Assembly (NCBI RefSeq): GCF_041749095.1
Contig: NZ_JBGTCA010000022.1
Coordinates: 1 to 40,784, forward strand
DNA length: 40,784 nucleotides
Reading direction: 5' to 3'
Source of the DNA: Aquiflexum sp041749095
GTDB lineage: Bacteria > Bacteroidota > Bacteroidia > Cytophagales > Cyclobacteriaceae
The position numbers were made by a program, and so were the translations under genes. Below, piece after piece: positions 22,413 through 30,152 of this stretch. The notes under the pieces are model-generated. The model worked only from the letters and a program-made list of their open reading frames with translations, searched no databases and was not told the origin of the DNA. Every line of letters starts with the position of its first letter. Position 1 is the first letter of the stretch.

Positions 22413-22558
22413 AGTCCCTTTAGGTACAAAATATTGATAAAATTGAACTTGCAAATTAAGCTGCCGTGCTTTTAGGTACGGAATATATTTTGTACCTAAA
22501 GGCACAAGAATCAATCATTAATCGTTTTTTCTACCTATATAATATCCCTAAAGGGACT
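22413..22558. repeat. Nested inverted repeats in the 332-bp gap before the phosphotriesterase-like gene
   Basis: CCTTTAGGTACAAAATAT (22417-22434) has an exact 18-base reverse complement at 22485-22502. TTTAGGTAC (22471-22479) also pairs perfectly with GTACCTAAA (22492-22500). AGTCCCTTTAGG (22413-22424) pairs with CCTAAAGGGACT (22547-22558). Three overlapping stems thus use one core, TTTAGGTAC. The rest of 22334-22665 contains no ORF I would accept. Confidence 0.85.
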
Positions 22559-22665
22559 AGGAAATAAAGGAATATCTTCCTTTTAGAAATTTTAATTGGT
22601 GTTCTCTAATTTGACAAAGCTGAAAAAATTATCTTTATTTTTATTTCCCATCTTCCCACAGTAAT

Positions 22666-23661
22666 ATGAAAAGAATCATCATCCCCTTCTTAATTATTTT
22701 CATCATTTTTTCATGTACGGAACAAAAGTCAGAGTCTTCCTATATCCAAACTGTTTCGGGCAAAATCAATCCTGATGAGATGGGGCTGACTTTGATCCAC
22801 GAACATATTCTGGTGGATTTTATCGGGGCGGATTCCACGGGATATCACCGATGGGACAAAGATTCTGTGGTTCAAAGGGTACTCCCCTTTTTGGAAGAGA
22901 TCAAATCCAAAGGTGTAAAGACAATCATAGAATGCACGCCAAGTTATCTGGGTAAAGATCCGGTTTTGCTACAAAAACTGACTGATCTGACAGGAATCCG
23001 GTTCATCACCAATACCGGATATTACGGCGCTGTTGGGGAAAAATACCTGCCCGAACATGCTTTTTCTGAATCAGCGGAGGAATTGGCCGAGAGGTGGATC
23101 CGGGAATATGAAGAGGGAATTGAGGATACAGGAGTTGTTCCTGGTTTTATAAAAATCTCCGTCAATGAAGGAGATCAGCTTTCTCCAATTGACAAAAAGT
23201 TGGTGCATGCTGCTGCCATTACCCATTTGGAAACGGGCTTGTTGATCGTGTCCCATACCGGGCCTTGGAATACTGCTAAAGCGGAAATTGATGTATTAAA
23301 GGAATCTGGTATTGATATCAGCAATTTTGTTTGGGTACATGCCCAGGCTGAGAAGGATTTTGAAAATTACCTCAAAGCTGCCGAACATGGAGTCTGGATC
23401 AGTTTGGACGGCATTGCATGGGATGTGCCCGGACACCTTGAGAGGATTGTCTATTGCAAAGAAAACCGGATTTTGGACCGGGTACTGCTATCACATGATG
23501 CAGGTTGGTACAGCCCCGGCGAACCCAATGGAGGGGATTTTATAGGATTTACCGCTTTGTTTGATAAGTTGATTCCATTGTTGAAAGATAAAGGATTTAC
23601 CCAAAAGGAACTGGACCTGATGCTGATAGAGAATCCGGCAAAGGCTTTTTCGATTAGGTAA
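22666..23661 (+). CDS. Phosphotriesterase-like metal-dependent hydrolase, lipoprotein
   Basis: This 331-residue TIM-barrel amidohydrolase is of the PTE group. A signal peptide ends in the lipobox FSC (Cys17), so the enzyme is anchored in the envelope. All binuclear metal ligands are present: His45 and His47 (LIHEHILVDF), the bridging carboxylated Lys163 (GFIKIS), His197 (SHTG), His225 (VHAQ) and Asp278 (LSHDAGW). PTE-like enzymes hydrolyse lactones, phosphotriesters or related esters. In Bacteroidota a lactonase-type role is more likely than organophosphate degradation, but the substrate is unknown. Genes on both sides are functionally unrelated. Confidence 0.9.
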   Translation: MKRIIIPFLIIFIIFSCTEQKSESSYIQTVSGKINPDEMGLTLIHEHILVDFIGADSTGYHRWDKDSVVQRVLPFLEEIKSKGVKTIIECTPSYLGKDPVLLQKLTDLTGIRFITNTGYYGAVGEKYLPEHAFSESAEELAERWIREYEEGIEDTGVVPGFIKISVNEGDQLSPIDKKLVHAAAITHLETGLLIVSHTGPWNTAKAEIDVLKESGIDISNFVWVHAQAEKDFENYLKAAEHGVWISLDGIAWDVPGHLERIVYCKENRILDRVLLSHDAGWYSPGEPNGGDFIGFTALFDKLIPLLKDKGFTQKELDLMLIENPAKAFSIR

Positions 23662-23858
23662 AACATATAACCCAATTTTCCAATTCCCTAATCCACAACC
23701 TAGAAAAAAAAATCTAATAAATTCCCAATCCGTCTTGGCAAATCCTAGGAAATCTTCCAATTTTCCAATTTTAAAATCTTCCAATCCAACCTTCTCCCCC
23801 AACAAAACATTCTTCTGAAAATTTTACTTAAACTTTTTCCCAATCCCACTGCCCTGTG
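23662..23858. repeat. Pyrimidine-rich intergenic stretch with short repeats
   Basis: The plus strand is strongly C/T and A biased, with repeated CCAATTTTCCAA and AATCTTCCAA words (for example 23691-23705 and 23755-23785). No ORF is present. It belongs with the short-unit low-complexity arrays of this window. Confidence 0.55.
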
Positions 23859-23866
23859 TACCTTTG
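23859..23866 (+). promoter_or_regulatory. Possible -7 box of guaA (near-leaderless)
   Basis: TACCTTTG matches TAnnTTTG and ends 3 bases before the guaA ATG (23870). A T-run at 23834-23838 lies ~20 bases upstream where the -33 TTTG is expected. Transcription would begin at about the start codon. Confidence 0.5.
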
Positions 23867-23869
23867 CGC

Positions 23870-25399
23870 ATGGCAGAACAAATCCTCATCCTTGATTTTG
23901 GTTCCCAGTACACACAACTCATCGCCCGAAGAGTTAGGGAACTCAATGTTTATTGCGAAATCCACCCATTTAATAAAGTTCCTGAAATTACAGAAGATGT
24001 AAAGGGCATTATCCTTTCCGGAAGCCCCTGTTCAGTACGCGACGAAGGTTCCCCGGATCTTGATCTTGACAGCTTAAGGGGAAAATTACCGATTTTGGGT
24101 GTCTGCTATGGATCCCAACTTTTGGCCCAAAAATATGGAGGGGAAGTCCTCCCTTCTGAAATCAGGGAATATGGTAGAGCTAACCTTGACCATATCGATT
24201 TACATTATGATCTATTGAAAGAAATGACCCATGGTTCCCAGGTTTGGATGTCGCATGGAGATACGATTAAGACATTGCCGGAGGGTTTTGAGGTCATTGC
24301 GAGTACCTCTTCTGTGAAGGTCGCAGCTTTTAAAATTAAAGGGGAAGAAACCTATGGAATCCAGTTTCACCCCGAAGTGACCCACACTACAGAAGGCAAA
24401 AATCTCTTGAGAAACTTTGTGGTCCAAATCAGTGGCTGTTCCCAAGATTGGACTTCTGATGTATTTATAGATGCCACTGTTGCAGAACTAAAGCAAAGAA
24501 TCGGAAATGATAAAGTGGTTATGGGGCTGTCAGGTGGGGTTGATTCCTCTGTGGCGGCAACTTTGATCCACAGGGCCATTGGAGATAACCTGACCTGTGT
24601 ATTTGTTGACAATGGATTGTTGAGAAAAAATGAGTTTGAGGAAGTTTTGGAATCCTATAGAACTCTTGGATTGAATGTCATCGGGGTAGACAGCAAGCAG
24701 CGTTTTTATGATGCCTTGGCAGGTATCTCGGAGCCTGAAGCCAAGAGGAAAGCCATAGGCCGTGCATTTATTGAGGTTTTCGATGATGAGGCGCATAAGA
24801 TAGATGGTGTAAAATGGCTTGGTCAAGGCACCATTTATCCGGATGTGATCGAATCGGTTTCTGTTAAAGGCCCTTCTGCTACGATCAAATCCCACCACAA
24901 TGTTGGAGGCTTACCGGATTTTATGAAGCTTTCAGTGGTCGAACCACTCAATACTCTTTTCAAGGACGAAGTAAGGGAAGTGGGCAGGGCATTAGAGATC
25001 CCTGAAGCGATCGTCGGAAGACATCCTTTCCCAGGTCCAGGTTTGGCCATCCGGATTTTAGGTGATATCACAGCCGAAAAAGTCAAGACCCTTCAGGAGG
25101 TAGATCAAATTTTTATCCAAGGCCTCAAGACACATGGGTTGTATGACGAAGTTTGGCAGGCAGGGGCTATTTTGCTTCCGATCCAGTCTGTGGGTGTGAT
25201 GGGAGATGAGCGGACTTATGAACGGGTGGTGGCGCTCAGGGCTGTAGGTTCAGTCGATGGAATGACAGCAGACTGGATTCACTTGCCTTATGAATTTCTT
25301 GGAAAAATGTCCAATGAAATAATCAATAAGGTAAAAGGAGTGAACAGGGTTGTTTACGACATCTCCTCCAAGCCACCGGCTACTATAGAGTGGGAATAA
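23870..25399 (+). CDS. guaA: GMP synthase (glutamine-hydrolysing)
   Basis: GuaA aminates XMP to GMP with glutamine and ATP. From ATG 23870 the protein has 509 residues. The N-terminal class I glutamine amidotransferase domain has Cys79 (GVCYGSQLL) and His167 and Glu169 (QFHPEVTHT). The ATP pyrophosphatase domain has the PP-loop SGGVDSS (221-227). The C-terminal dimerisation domain has HPFPGPGLAIRILG and ends AVGSVDGMTADW and KPPATIEWE. An in-frame TTG two codons upstream would start inside the proposed -7 box and is rejected. It is probably monocistronic, with a terminator at 25535. Confidence 0.99.
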   Translation: MAEQILILDFGSQYTQLIARRVRELNVYCEIHPFNKVPEITEDVKGIILSGSPCSVRDEGSPDLDLDSLRGKLPILGVCYGSQLLAQKYGGEVLPSEIREYGRANLDHIDLHYDLLKEMTHGSQVWMSHGDTIKTLPEGFEVIASTSSVKVAAFKIKGEETYGIQFHPEVTHTTEGKNLLRNFVVQISGCSQDWTSDVFIDATVAELKQRIGNDKVVMGLSGGVDSSVAATLIHRAIGDNLTCVFVDNGLLRKNEFEEVLESYRTLGLNVIGVDSKQRFYDALAGISEPEAKRKAIGRAFIEVFDDEAHKIDGVKWLGQGTIYPDVIESVSVKGPSATIKSHHNVGGLPDFMKLSVVEPLNTLFKDEVREVGRALEIPEAIVGRHPFPGPGLAIRILGDITAEKVKTLQEVDQIFIQGLKTHGLYDEVWQAGAILLPIQSVGVMGDERTYERVVALRAVGSVDGMTADWIHLPYEFLGKMSNEIINKVKGVNRVVYDISSKPPATIEWE

Positions 25400-25534
25400 A
25401 AAAATATGTAACATTTAATATGAAAGAAACATCTAAGGTTGAGTACATTCATAAAATGAAAATCTGATAAATTGTATTTTTCCCTTATATTTTTGAATGA
25501 AATGTGAACTAATAAAAACTTCAAGAATTTTTGA

Positions 25535-25573
25535 AAAACCCACTAAAACCCCTGTTTTTGGTGGGTTTTACTT
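25535..25573 (+). terminator. Intrinsic terminator after guaA
   Basis: AAAACCCAC (25535-25543) pairs with GTGGGTTTT (25561-25569), and inner A/T bases extend the stem. The final T's belong to the stem and are followed by ACTT. It lies 135 bases after the guaA stop, with no ORF between. Confidence 0.75.
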
Positions 25574-25588
25574 AAAGTAGCATAATTG

Positions 25589-25757
25589 TACTTTTGTAAT
25601 ATTGATACTTCTCAATTTCTTTGAAAAAACATTCCAATTAACTTGTGAAAGTGACCTGTGATTTTGACCTTGTGGCGTTGAAAATAAAGTTTTTGAACAA
25701 TGATTCTATAAGCCCTGTTAAAACGGGATCCTTAATTAAGGATTCCGTTTTATTTTT
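25589..25757 (+). ncRNA. Candidate small RNA or attenuated leader between two terminators
   Basis: TACTTTTG (25589-25596) fits the -7 consensus, with a T-tract (25566-25569) 19 bases upstream at the -33 position. About 120 bases later there is a very strong terminator (25720-25757). No start codon with a reasonable ORF lies between. The would-be RNA (~155 nt, starting near 25600) contains the direct repeat TGACCTGTG / TGACCTTGTG. I do not recognise it as 6S, tmRNA or SRP RNA. It could also be an attenuator of the degenerate dihydroorotase gene downstream. Confidence 0.4.
25720..25757 (+). terminator. Strong near-palindromic intrinsic terminator
   Basis: AAAACGGGATCCTTAA (25720-25735) pairs with TTAAGGATTCCGTTTT (25736-25751), a 16-bp dyad with a single G-T position, followed by ATTTTT. 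In RNA the four central bases would form the loop. Confidence 0.9.
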
Positions 25758-25904
25758 GGGGAAAATCAATATTTTTTTGGAGTTTGGTTGGATGTAATGA
25801 TTACCCTTGATAAAGCCATTCGGATTCCGTTGATTACCCAAGCTCACCCAATTTTCCTTTCATTTTTTGGAATATTATTGCAGTTTTGCACAAACCTTTC
25901 ATAT

Positions 25905-27146
25905 ATGGCTGTATTGCTCCAAGCGCTCAGGTTAATTGACCCGCAAAGGATAAACCCTCCCAAAAATTACATTTACACAGGTGATCAGATTGTTGCCGAA
26001 AAAGCCGGTTCCGATTTTTCTGTCAAAGAAACCATCGATTGTTCAGGATTTTTGGCATCAAAAGGCTGGGTGGACCTGAGATGTATGTCAGGGGAGCCTG
26101 GAGAGGAATACAAAGAATCTATGGAGAGCTTGGGTGAAGTTTTGCAATCAAGTGGATTTGTCAAAGCCGTGCTGATGCCCAATACCCATCCAGCAGTCCA
26201 AACAAGAAATGAAGTTCAATTTTTGAAATCAAAATCGGCCAATTGGTTTTCAGACCTTATCATTCAGGCAGCAGCGACCAAAGACACCAAAGGAGAGGAT
26301 TTTACGGATATACTCGATTTGAATCAGGAAGGGGTATTTGTTTTTGGTGATGGATTAAATCCGATTTCGAATCCCGACAGATTGATGAAAATATTGCAAT
26401 ACCTTCAAAAATTCAATGGGATATTGTTTGATCAGACTTATGAACCTTTGCTGGCCTTGTTTGGTCAGATCCATGAAGGCTTCACTTCCACCCGGATCGG
26501 AATGAAGGGAATTCCCAATCTTGCAGAGGATATTGCCATCCATAAAAATCTTGAAATTTTAAGGTATTCAGGAGGAAGACTTCATTTTCAGACCATCAGC
26601 ACCAAAGGTGCAGTGGAAGAAATCAGACAAGCCAAGAAAGAAGGATTACAGGTGACAGCTGATATCTCCCTGTATCAATTGGTGTTTTCAGATGAAGATA
26701 TGATGGGTTTTGACACCAATCTTAAAGTAATGCCTCCATTCAGAGGGAAGGAAGATAGGGAGGCACTTATTGAAGGCTTAAAGGACGGCACCATTGATGC
26801 AATTGTTTCCAATCATCAGCCCCAAGACCTAGATGCCAAACATATGGAATTTGACCTTTCTTTATTTGGCATGCTGGGTTTACAGACCTTTCTGCCTGCC
26901 ATGGTAAAGTTGGCGGAAGAGATTTCCTGGCCATTGTTCATTTCCAAAATCACCGATGGTCCTAATGCAGTCTTAGGTCAGCAATCAGATAAGTTGGAAA
27001 ACCTGACCATTTTTGATCCTGAAGAAAACTGGGTGTTTGATAAGAAATCCAATAGGTCTCTTTCCTCTAATTCTCCATGGCACAATACGGAATTGACAGG
27101 TAAAGTGAAATTTGTAATCAACAAGAACAAGTTTGTCAAAATCTAA
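25905..27146 (+). CDS. Degenerate dihydroorotase homologue, metal ligands lost
   Basis: This 413-residue amidohydrolase-fold protein clearly aligns with dihydroorotase (third step of pyrimidine synthesis), but the active site is gone. The HxH motif normally written DLHVHLREPG reads DLRCMSGEPG (residues 57-66; His to Arg59 and Met61, Arg to Gly63). Later metal-binding His positions read FQT in place of HxS, and the TDHAPH motif reads SNHQPQ. The MPNTHPA and STKGAVEEI frameworks remain. Pseudo-dihydroorotases are known to serve as structural partners of aspartate transcarbamoylase; that role here is inference. ATG 25905 (MAVLLQALRLIDPQ) is chosen because family homology begins there. The next gene starts immediately after the stop. 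Confidence 0.9.
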   Translation: MAVLLQALRLIDPQRINPPKNYIYTGDQIVAEKAGSDFSVKETIDCSGFLASKGWVDLRCMSGEPGEEYKESMESLGEVLQSSGFVKAVLMPNTHPAVQTRNEVQFLKSKSANWFSDLIIQAAATKDTKGEDFTDILDLNQEGVFVFGDGLNPISNPDRLMKILQYLQKFNGILFDQTYEPLLALFGQIHEGFTSTRIGMKGIPNLAEDIAIHKNLEILRYSGGRLHFQTISTKGAVEEIRQAKKEGLQVTADISLYQLVFSDEDMMGFDTNLKVMPPFRGKEDREALIEGLKDGTIDAIVSNHQPQDLDAKHMEFDLSLFGMLGLQTFLPAMVKLAEEISWPLFISKITDGPNAVLGQQSDKLENLTIFDPEENWVFDKKSNRSLSSNSPWHNTELTGKVKFVINKNKFVKI

Positions 27147-27659
27147 ATGAACAGGTATTTAGAGTCAACTTATCGCTTTGGCCTGATTGGTGGCATTTTC
27201 TGCGTTTTTGCTTTTTTGATGTTCAATTGGTTGGGATATGATCCGACCAATTTTAGCATGCTGTTCGGTTATGTGCTGATTCCGATTTTTGTTTTTTTGG
27301 GAATCAGATATTTCAAAAAAGAGGTGAACAACGGGGAATTGAGTTTTGCCCACGGGATGACCATTGGTTTTTTGATTTATACCATGATCGCTTTTATTTC
27401 CTGTTTGGGAATATGGATTGTACTTCTGATTGACACAAGCCTATTTGAAGCAATAAAGATTTTGAAACTGGAAGTCCTTAATACAAATAAGGAACTCATA
27501 ATCTCTCAGCTTAATGAGAAGTCTTTTGATGTTACTTTGCAAAATATCATGACAATGAAACCCATTGACATTGCCCTGAATGATTTTATATGGAAAATTC
27601 TTCCGGGGTTGTTTTTTACAATTATTATTTCTATAATTTTAAGAAAAACTAAAACTTAA
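27147..27659 (+). CDS. DUF4199-type membrane protein
   Basis: This 170-residue protein has four hydrophobic segments (about 10-28, 37-54, 70-94 and 150-165). A short polar insertion of ~45 residues lies before the last helix, the usual layout of DUF4199 proteins of Bacteroidota. The motif FKKEVNNGELSFAHGMTIGFLIY (basic loop, then G-x-x-G-F) is typical. The function is unknown. The ATG follows the dihydroorotase-like stop without a gap, and a second DUF4199-type gene begins 6 bases downstream, so the three are probably co-transcribed with the glycosyltransferases. Confidence 0.82.
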   Translation: MNRYLESTYRFGLIGGIFCVFAFLMFNWLGYDPTNFSMLFGYVLIPIFVFLGIRYFKKEVNNGELSFAHGMTIGFLIYTMIAFISCLGIWIVLLIDTSLFEAIKILKLEVLNTNKELIISQLNEKSFDVTLQNIMTMKPIDIALNDFIWKILPGLFFTIIISIILRKTKT

Positions 27660-27665
27660 TGTACT

Positions 27666-28211
27666 ATGGAAAATCAGGAATCCCCTTTTAAAGCAGGGTT
27701 AAATGCCGGAGTTATTCTGGGAATTTTCTCAGTTGTTATCACATTTGTTGTTTATTTCATTGATCCACCCATATTGGTTTCATGGAAGTATGGGCTAATT
27801 ATGCTGGTATTGTTTTTTGGTATCCTGATTTATTTGGGAATTCAATACAGAAAATCTATTGGAGGTTTTTTGGAATTCGGTCCTGCATTCAACTTTTCAT
27901 TCATTGCCCTGATAGTTGCGGGCCTGATTTCCCAAGTAGGTTCGGCATTGTTATACAATGTGATTGACCCGGCACTGCCGGGGGTCCTGGTAGAACAGAC
28001 CCTCGAAAACACCATGGCGATGATGGATAAGCTCGGGGCTGCTGATGCAATGTCTGTTGATCAAATAGACAAAATGAGAGAAGATACCGCTGCCCAATTT
28101 ACTGTAATGGGACAGGTCAAAGCCTTTGGAATAGCCTTGATTATTTATGCTGTAATATCACTGATACTTGGAGCAATCCTTAAAAAAAGAGACAAGTCTC
28201 TGGACTATTAA
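27666..28211 (+). CDS. DUF4199-type membrane protein, tandem paralogue
   Basis: This 181-residue protein has the same layout as its upstream neighbour: helices at about 13-33, 39-57, 73-97 and 153-172, with the soluble loop between helices 3 and 4 (EQTLENTMAMMDKLGAADAMSV, acidic and Met-rich). The gene pair probably arose by tandem duplication, although the loops have diverged. It ends 6 bases before the first glycosyltransferase gene. Its role may be linked to membrane glycosylation by position only. Confidence 0.79.
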   Translation: MENQESPFKAGLNAGVILGIFSVVITFVVYFIDPPILVSWKYGLIMLVLFFGILIYLGIQYRKSIGGFLEFGPAFNFSFIALIVAGLISQVGSALLYNVIDPALPGVLVEQTLENTMAMMDKLGAADAMSVDQIDKMREDTAAQFTVMGQVKAFGIALIIYAVISLILGAILKKRDKSLDY

Positions 28212-28217
28212 AATATA

Positions 28218-29180
28218 ATGATCCAAATCTCCGTCATCATACCTGTTTACAATGAACAGGACTCAATTCCTGAGTTGCATCACTGGATATGCCGTGTTAT
28301 GAAAGGACACGGCTATTCTTATGAAATAATTTTTGTAAATGATGGCAGTAATGATGGGTCATGGAATGAGATTCAAAAACTTACCGATCTCAATCCAAAT
28401 GTTAAAGGGGTCAGTTTTACCAGAAATTATGGTAAATCCGCTGCCTTGGATATGGGTTTCAGTAAAGCCCGGGGAGAGGTGGTGATTACCATGGATGCGG
28501 ATCTGCAGGATAGTCCGGATGAGATTCCGGGATTGTACGAAATGGTCATGGCAGAAGGATTTGAGGTAGTTTCCGGATGGAAGAAAAAAAGACGTGACCC
28601 CATCACCAAAACCATCCCTTCCAGATTTTTCAACGGAGTGACCAGGGTCATTTCAGGCATCAAACTCCATGATTTCAATTGTGGACTGAAAGCTTATAAG
28701 AATAAAGTGGTGAAAAATATCCACATCTATGGAGAAATGCACCGCTATATCCCGCTGATTGCCAAATGGAACGGGTTTTCGAATATTGGGGAGAAAGTAG
28801 TGGATCACCGTCCCAGAAAATACGGTAAGACCAAATTTGGAATTGAGAGGTTTCTGAACGGTTTTCTTGACCTGATATCTGTCTCTTTTGTCAATCGCTA
28901 CAAAAGGAGGCCGATGCATTTTTTCGGGACTTTGGGTACTGTTTCCTTTTTGGCCGGTTTCTTTATTACATCATGGCTTATTTTCCAAAAGATATATGGC
29001 CTCTATCAGGGGAGGACTGTAAGGGAAATCACCGCACAGCCTTTGTTTTTTCTTGCCCTTGTGGCATTGATTGTGGGGGTTCAGTTGTTTTTGACAGGAT
29101 TTTTGGCAGAAATGATGACCTCCAACAACAGCCGAAAGGCAGATTACAATATCGATGAAGAATTGAACCTTAAGAACTGA
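28218..29180 (+). CDS. GT2 polyprenyl-phosphate glycosyltransferase (DPM1/GtrB-like)
   Basis: This 320-residue enzyme has the GT-A domain (residues 1-~225): VIIPVYNEQDSIPEL, FVNDGSNDGS, the metal-binding DADLQDSPDEIP and the acceptor region HRYIPLIAKWNGF with VVDHRPRKYGKTKFG. Two C-terminal transmembrane helices (about 236-256 and 275-298) follow. This is the build of enzymes that move a sugar from a nucleotide donor to undecaprenyl- or dolichyl-phosphate on the cytoplasmic face. The product is probably a lipid-linked sugar for envelope or protein glycosylation; the sugar is unknown. The last base of its stop codon is the first base of the next gene's ATG. Confidence 0.94.
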   Translation: MIQISVIIPVYNEQDSIPELHHWICRVMKGHGYSYEIIFVNDGSNDGSWNEIQKLTDLNPNVKGVSFTRNYGKSAALDMGFSKARGEVVITMDADLQDSPDEIPGLYEMVMAEGFEVVSGWKKKRRDPITKTIPSRFFNGVTRVISGIKLHDFNCGLKAYKNKVVKNIHIYGEMHRYIPLIAKWNGFSNIGEKVVDHRPRKYGKTKFGIERFLNGFLDLISVSFVNRYKRRPMHFFGTLGTVSFLAGFFITSWLIFQKIYGLYQGRTVREITAQPLFFLALVALIVGVQLFLTGFLAEMMTSNNSRKADYNIDEELNLKN

Positions 29181-30151
29181 TGTTTTTTTCGGTCATCATA
29201 CCTGTATATAACCGCCCTTTGGAAATCAGGGAGTTATTGGAAAGTCTGACCCATCAGTCATACGCAGACTTCGAAGTCATCATTGTGGAAGATGGCTCGA
29301 TAATTACCTGTGAGAAGATCATTCCTCTTTTCAAAGATAAACTGAGTGTCAGCTATTATCTCATTAAGAATATAGGCCAGGGATTTGCAAGGAATTTCGG
29401 GATGGAAAAAGCAAAGGGTGAATATTTTGTGCTTTTTGATTCAGATTGCATCATTCCCCCTGATTATTTTTCAATCCTAATTGCTGCCATCACAAACAGA
29501 AAACTTGATGCCCATGGAGGCCCTGATGATGCGGGTCAAGGTTTTTCTGATTTTCAGAAAGCCATTAATTATAGTATGACCTCTCTCCTGACCACAGGAG
29601 GCATCAGGGGCAAATTAAAAGACCCTGCCAAGTATCAGGCAAGGGGATATAATATGGGGCTTTCCAAAGAGGCCTTTGAAGTTACCAAGGGATTTGTGGA
29701 TCCGAATAAAGGTGAGGATATAGAATTGAGCATTCGATTGAAAAAATCAGGATTTAAATTGGAATTGGTTGAAGAGGCTTTTGTATACCACAAAAGGAAA
29801 AACACTTTCAGGTCATTCCTCAGGCAAAGTTTTTCTTTTGGGCAAAACAGGGTCAATGTCAGCAGATATCATCCTGATGCCATTCAGTTAATCCATTTTT
29901 TACCGGTTTTTTTCCTGATGGGTTGGCTGTTTGGAGTTGCTTTGTTATTGAAGGCTTCGCCGGTCTCATTTTGGATTCTGCAGCTTTATAATATTTGGAT
30001 ACTCTTGGTCTTTTTTGATTCCCTTATTAAATATCGTTCCTTGGTGGTAGGTTTTCTGGCCATTTTCACCTCATTTGGACAATTAAGCTTTTATGGTGCA
30101 GGTCTGATATATGGCCTAATGGAAAAGTTGGTAAGCGAGGGCAAGCTGTAA
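29180..30151 (+). CDS. GT2 family glycosyltransferase
   Basis: This 323-residue enzyme has the GT-A fold: VIIPVYNRPLEIRELLESLTHQSY, IIVEDGS, the nucleotide-sugar metal motif FDSDCIIPPDY (Asp92/Asp94 area) and GEDIELSIRLKKSG (the catalytic ED). A C-terminal region has two or three hydrophobic helices from ~235 on. It differs from the upstream enzyme in motif details, so it probably adds a different sugar. The 1-base overlap with the upstream gene implies translational coupling. It ends 1 base before the stop of the convergent methyltransferase gene. Confidence 0.93.
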   Translation: MFFSVIIPVYNRPLEIRELLESLTHQSYADFEVIIVEDGSIITCEKIIPLFKDKLSVSYYLIKNIGQGFARNFGMEKAKGEYFVLFDSDCIIPPDYFSILIAAITNRKLDAHGGPDDAGQGFSDFQKAINYSMTSLLTTGGIRGKLKDPAKYQARGYNMGLSKEAFEVTKGFVDPNKGEDIELSIRLKKSGFKLELVEEAFVYHKRKNTFRSFLRQSFSFGQNRVNVSRYHPDAIQLIHFLPVFFLMGWLFGVALLLKASPVSFWILQLYNIWILLVFFDSLIKYRSLVVGFLAIFTSFGQLSFYGAGLIYGLMEKLVSEGKL

Positions 30152-30152
30152 T

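Noticed and set aside
25638..25847. A 69-residue minus-strand frame between guaA and the dihydroorotase homologue
   Set aside because: It crosses the strong 16-bp terminator dyad and has no homology features.
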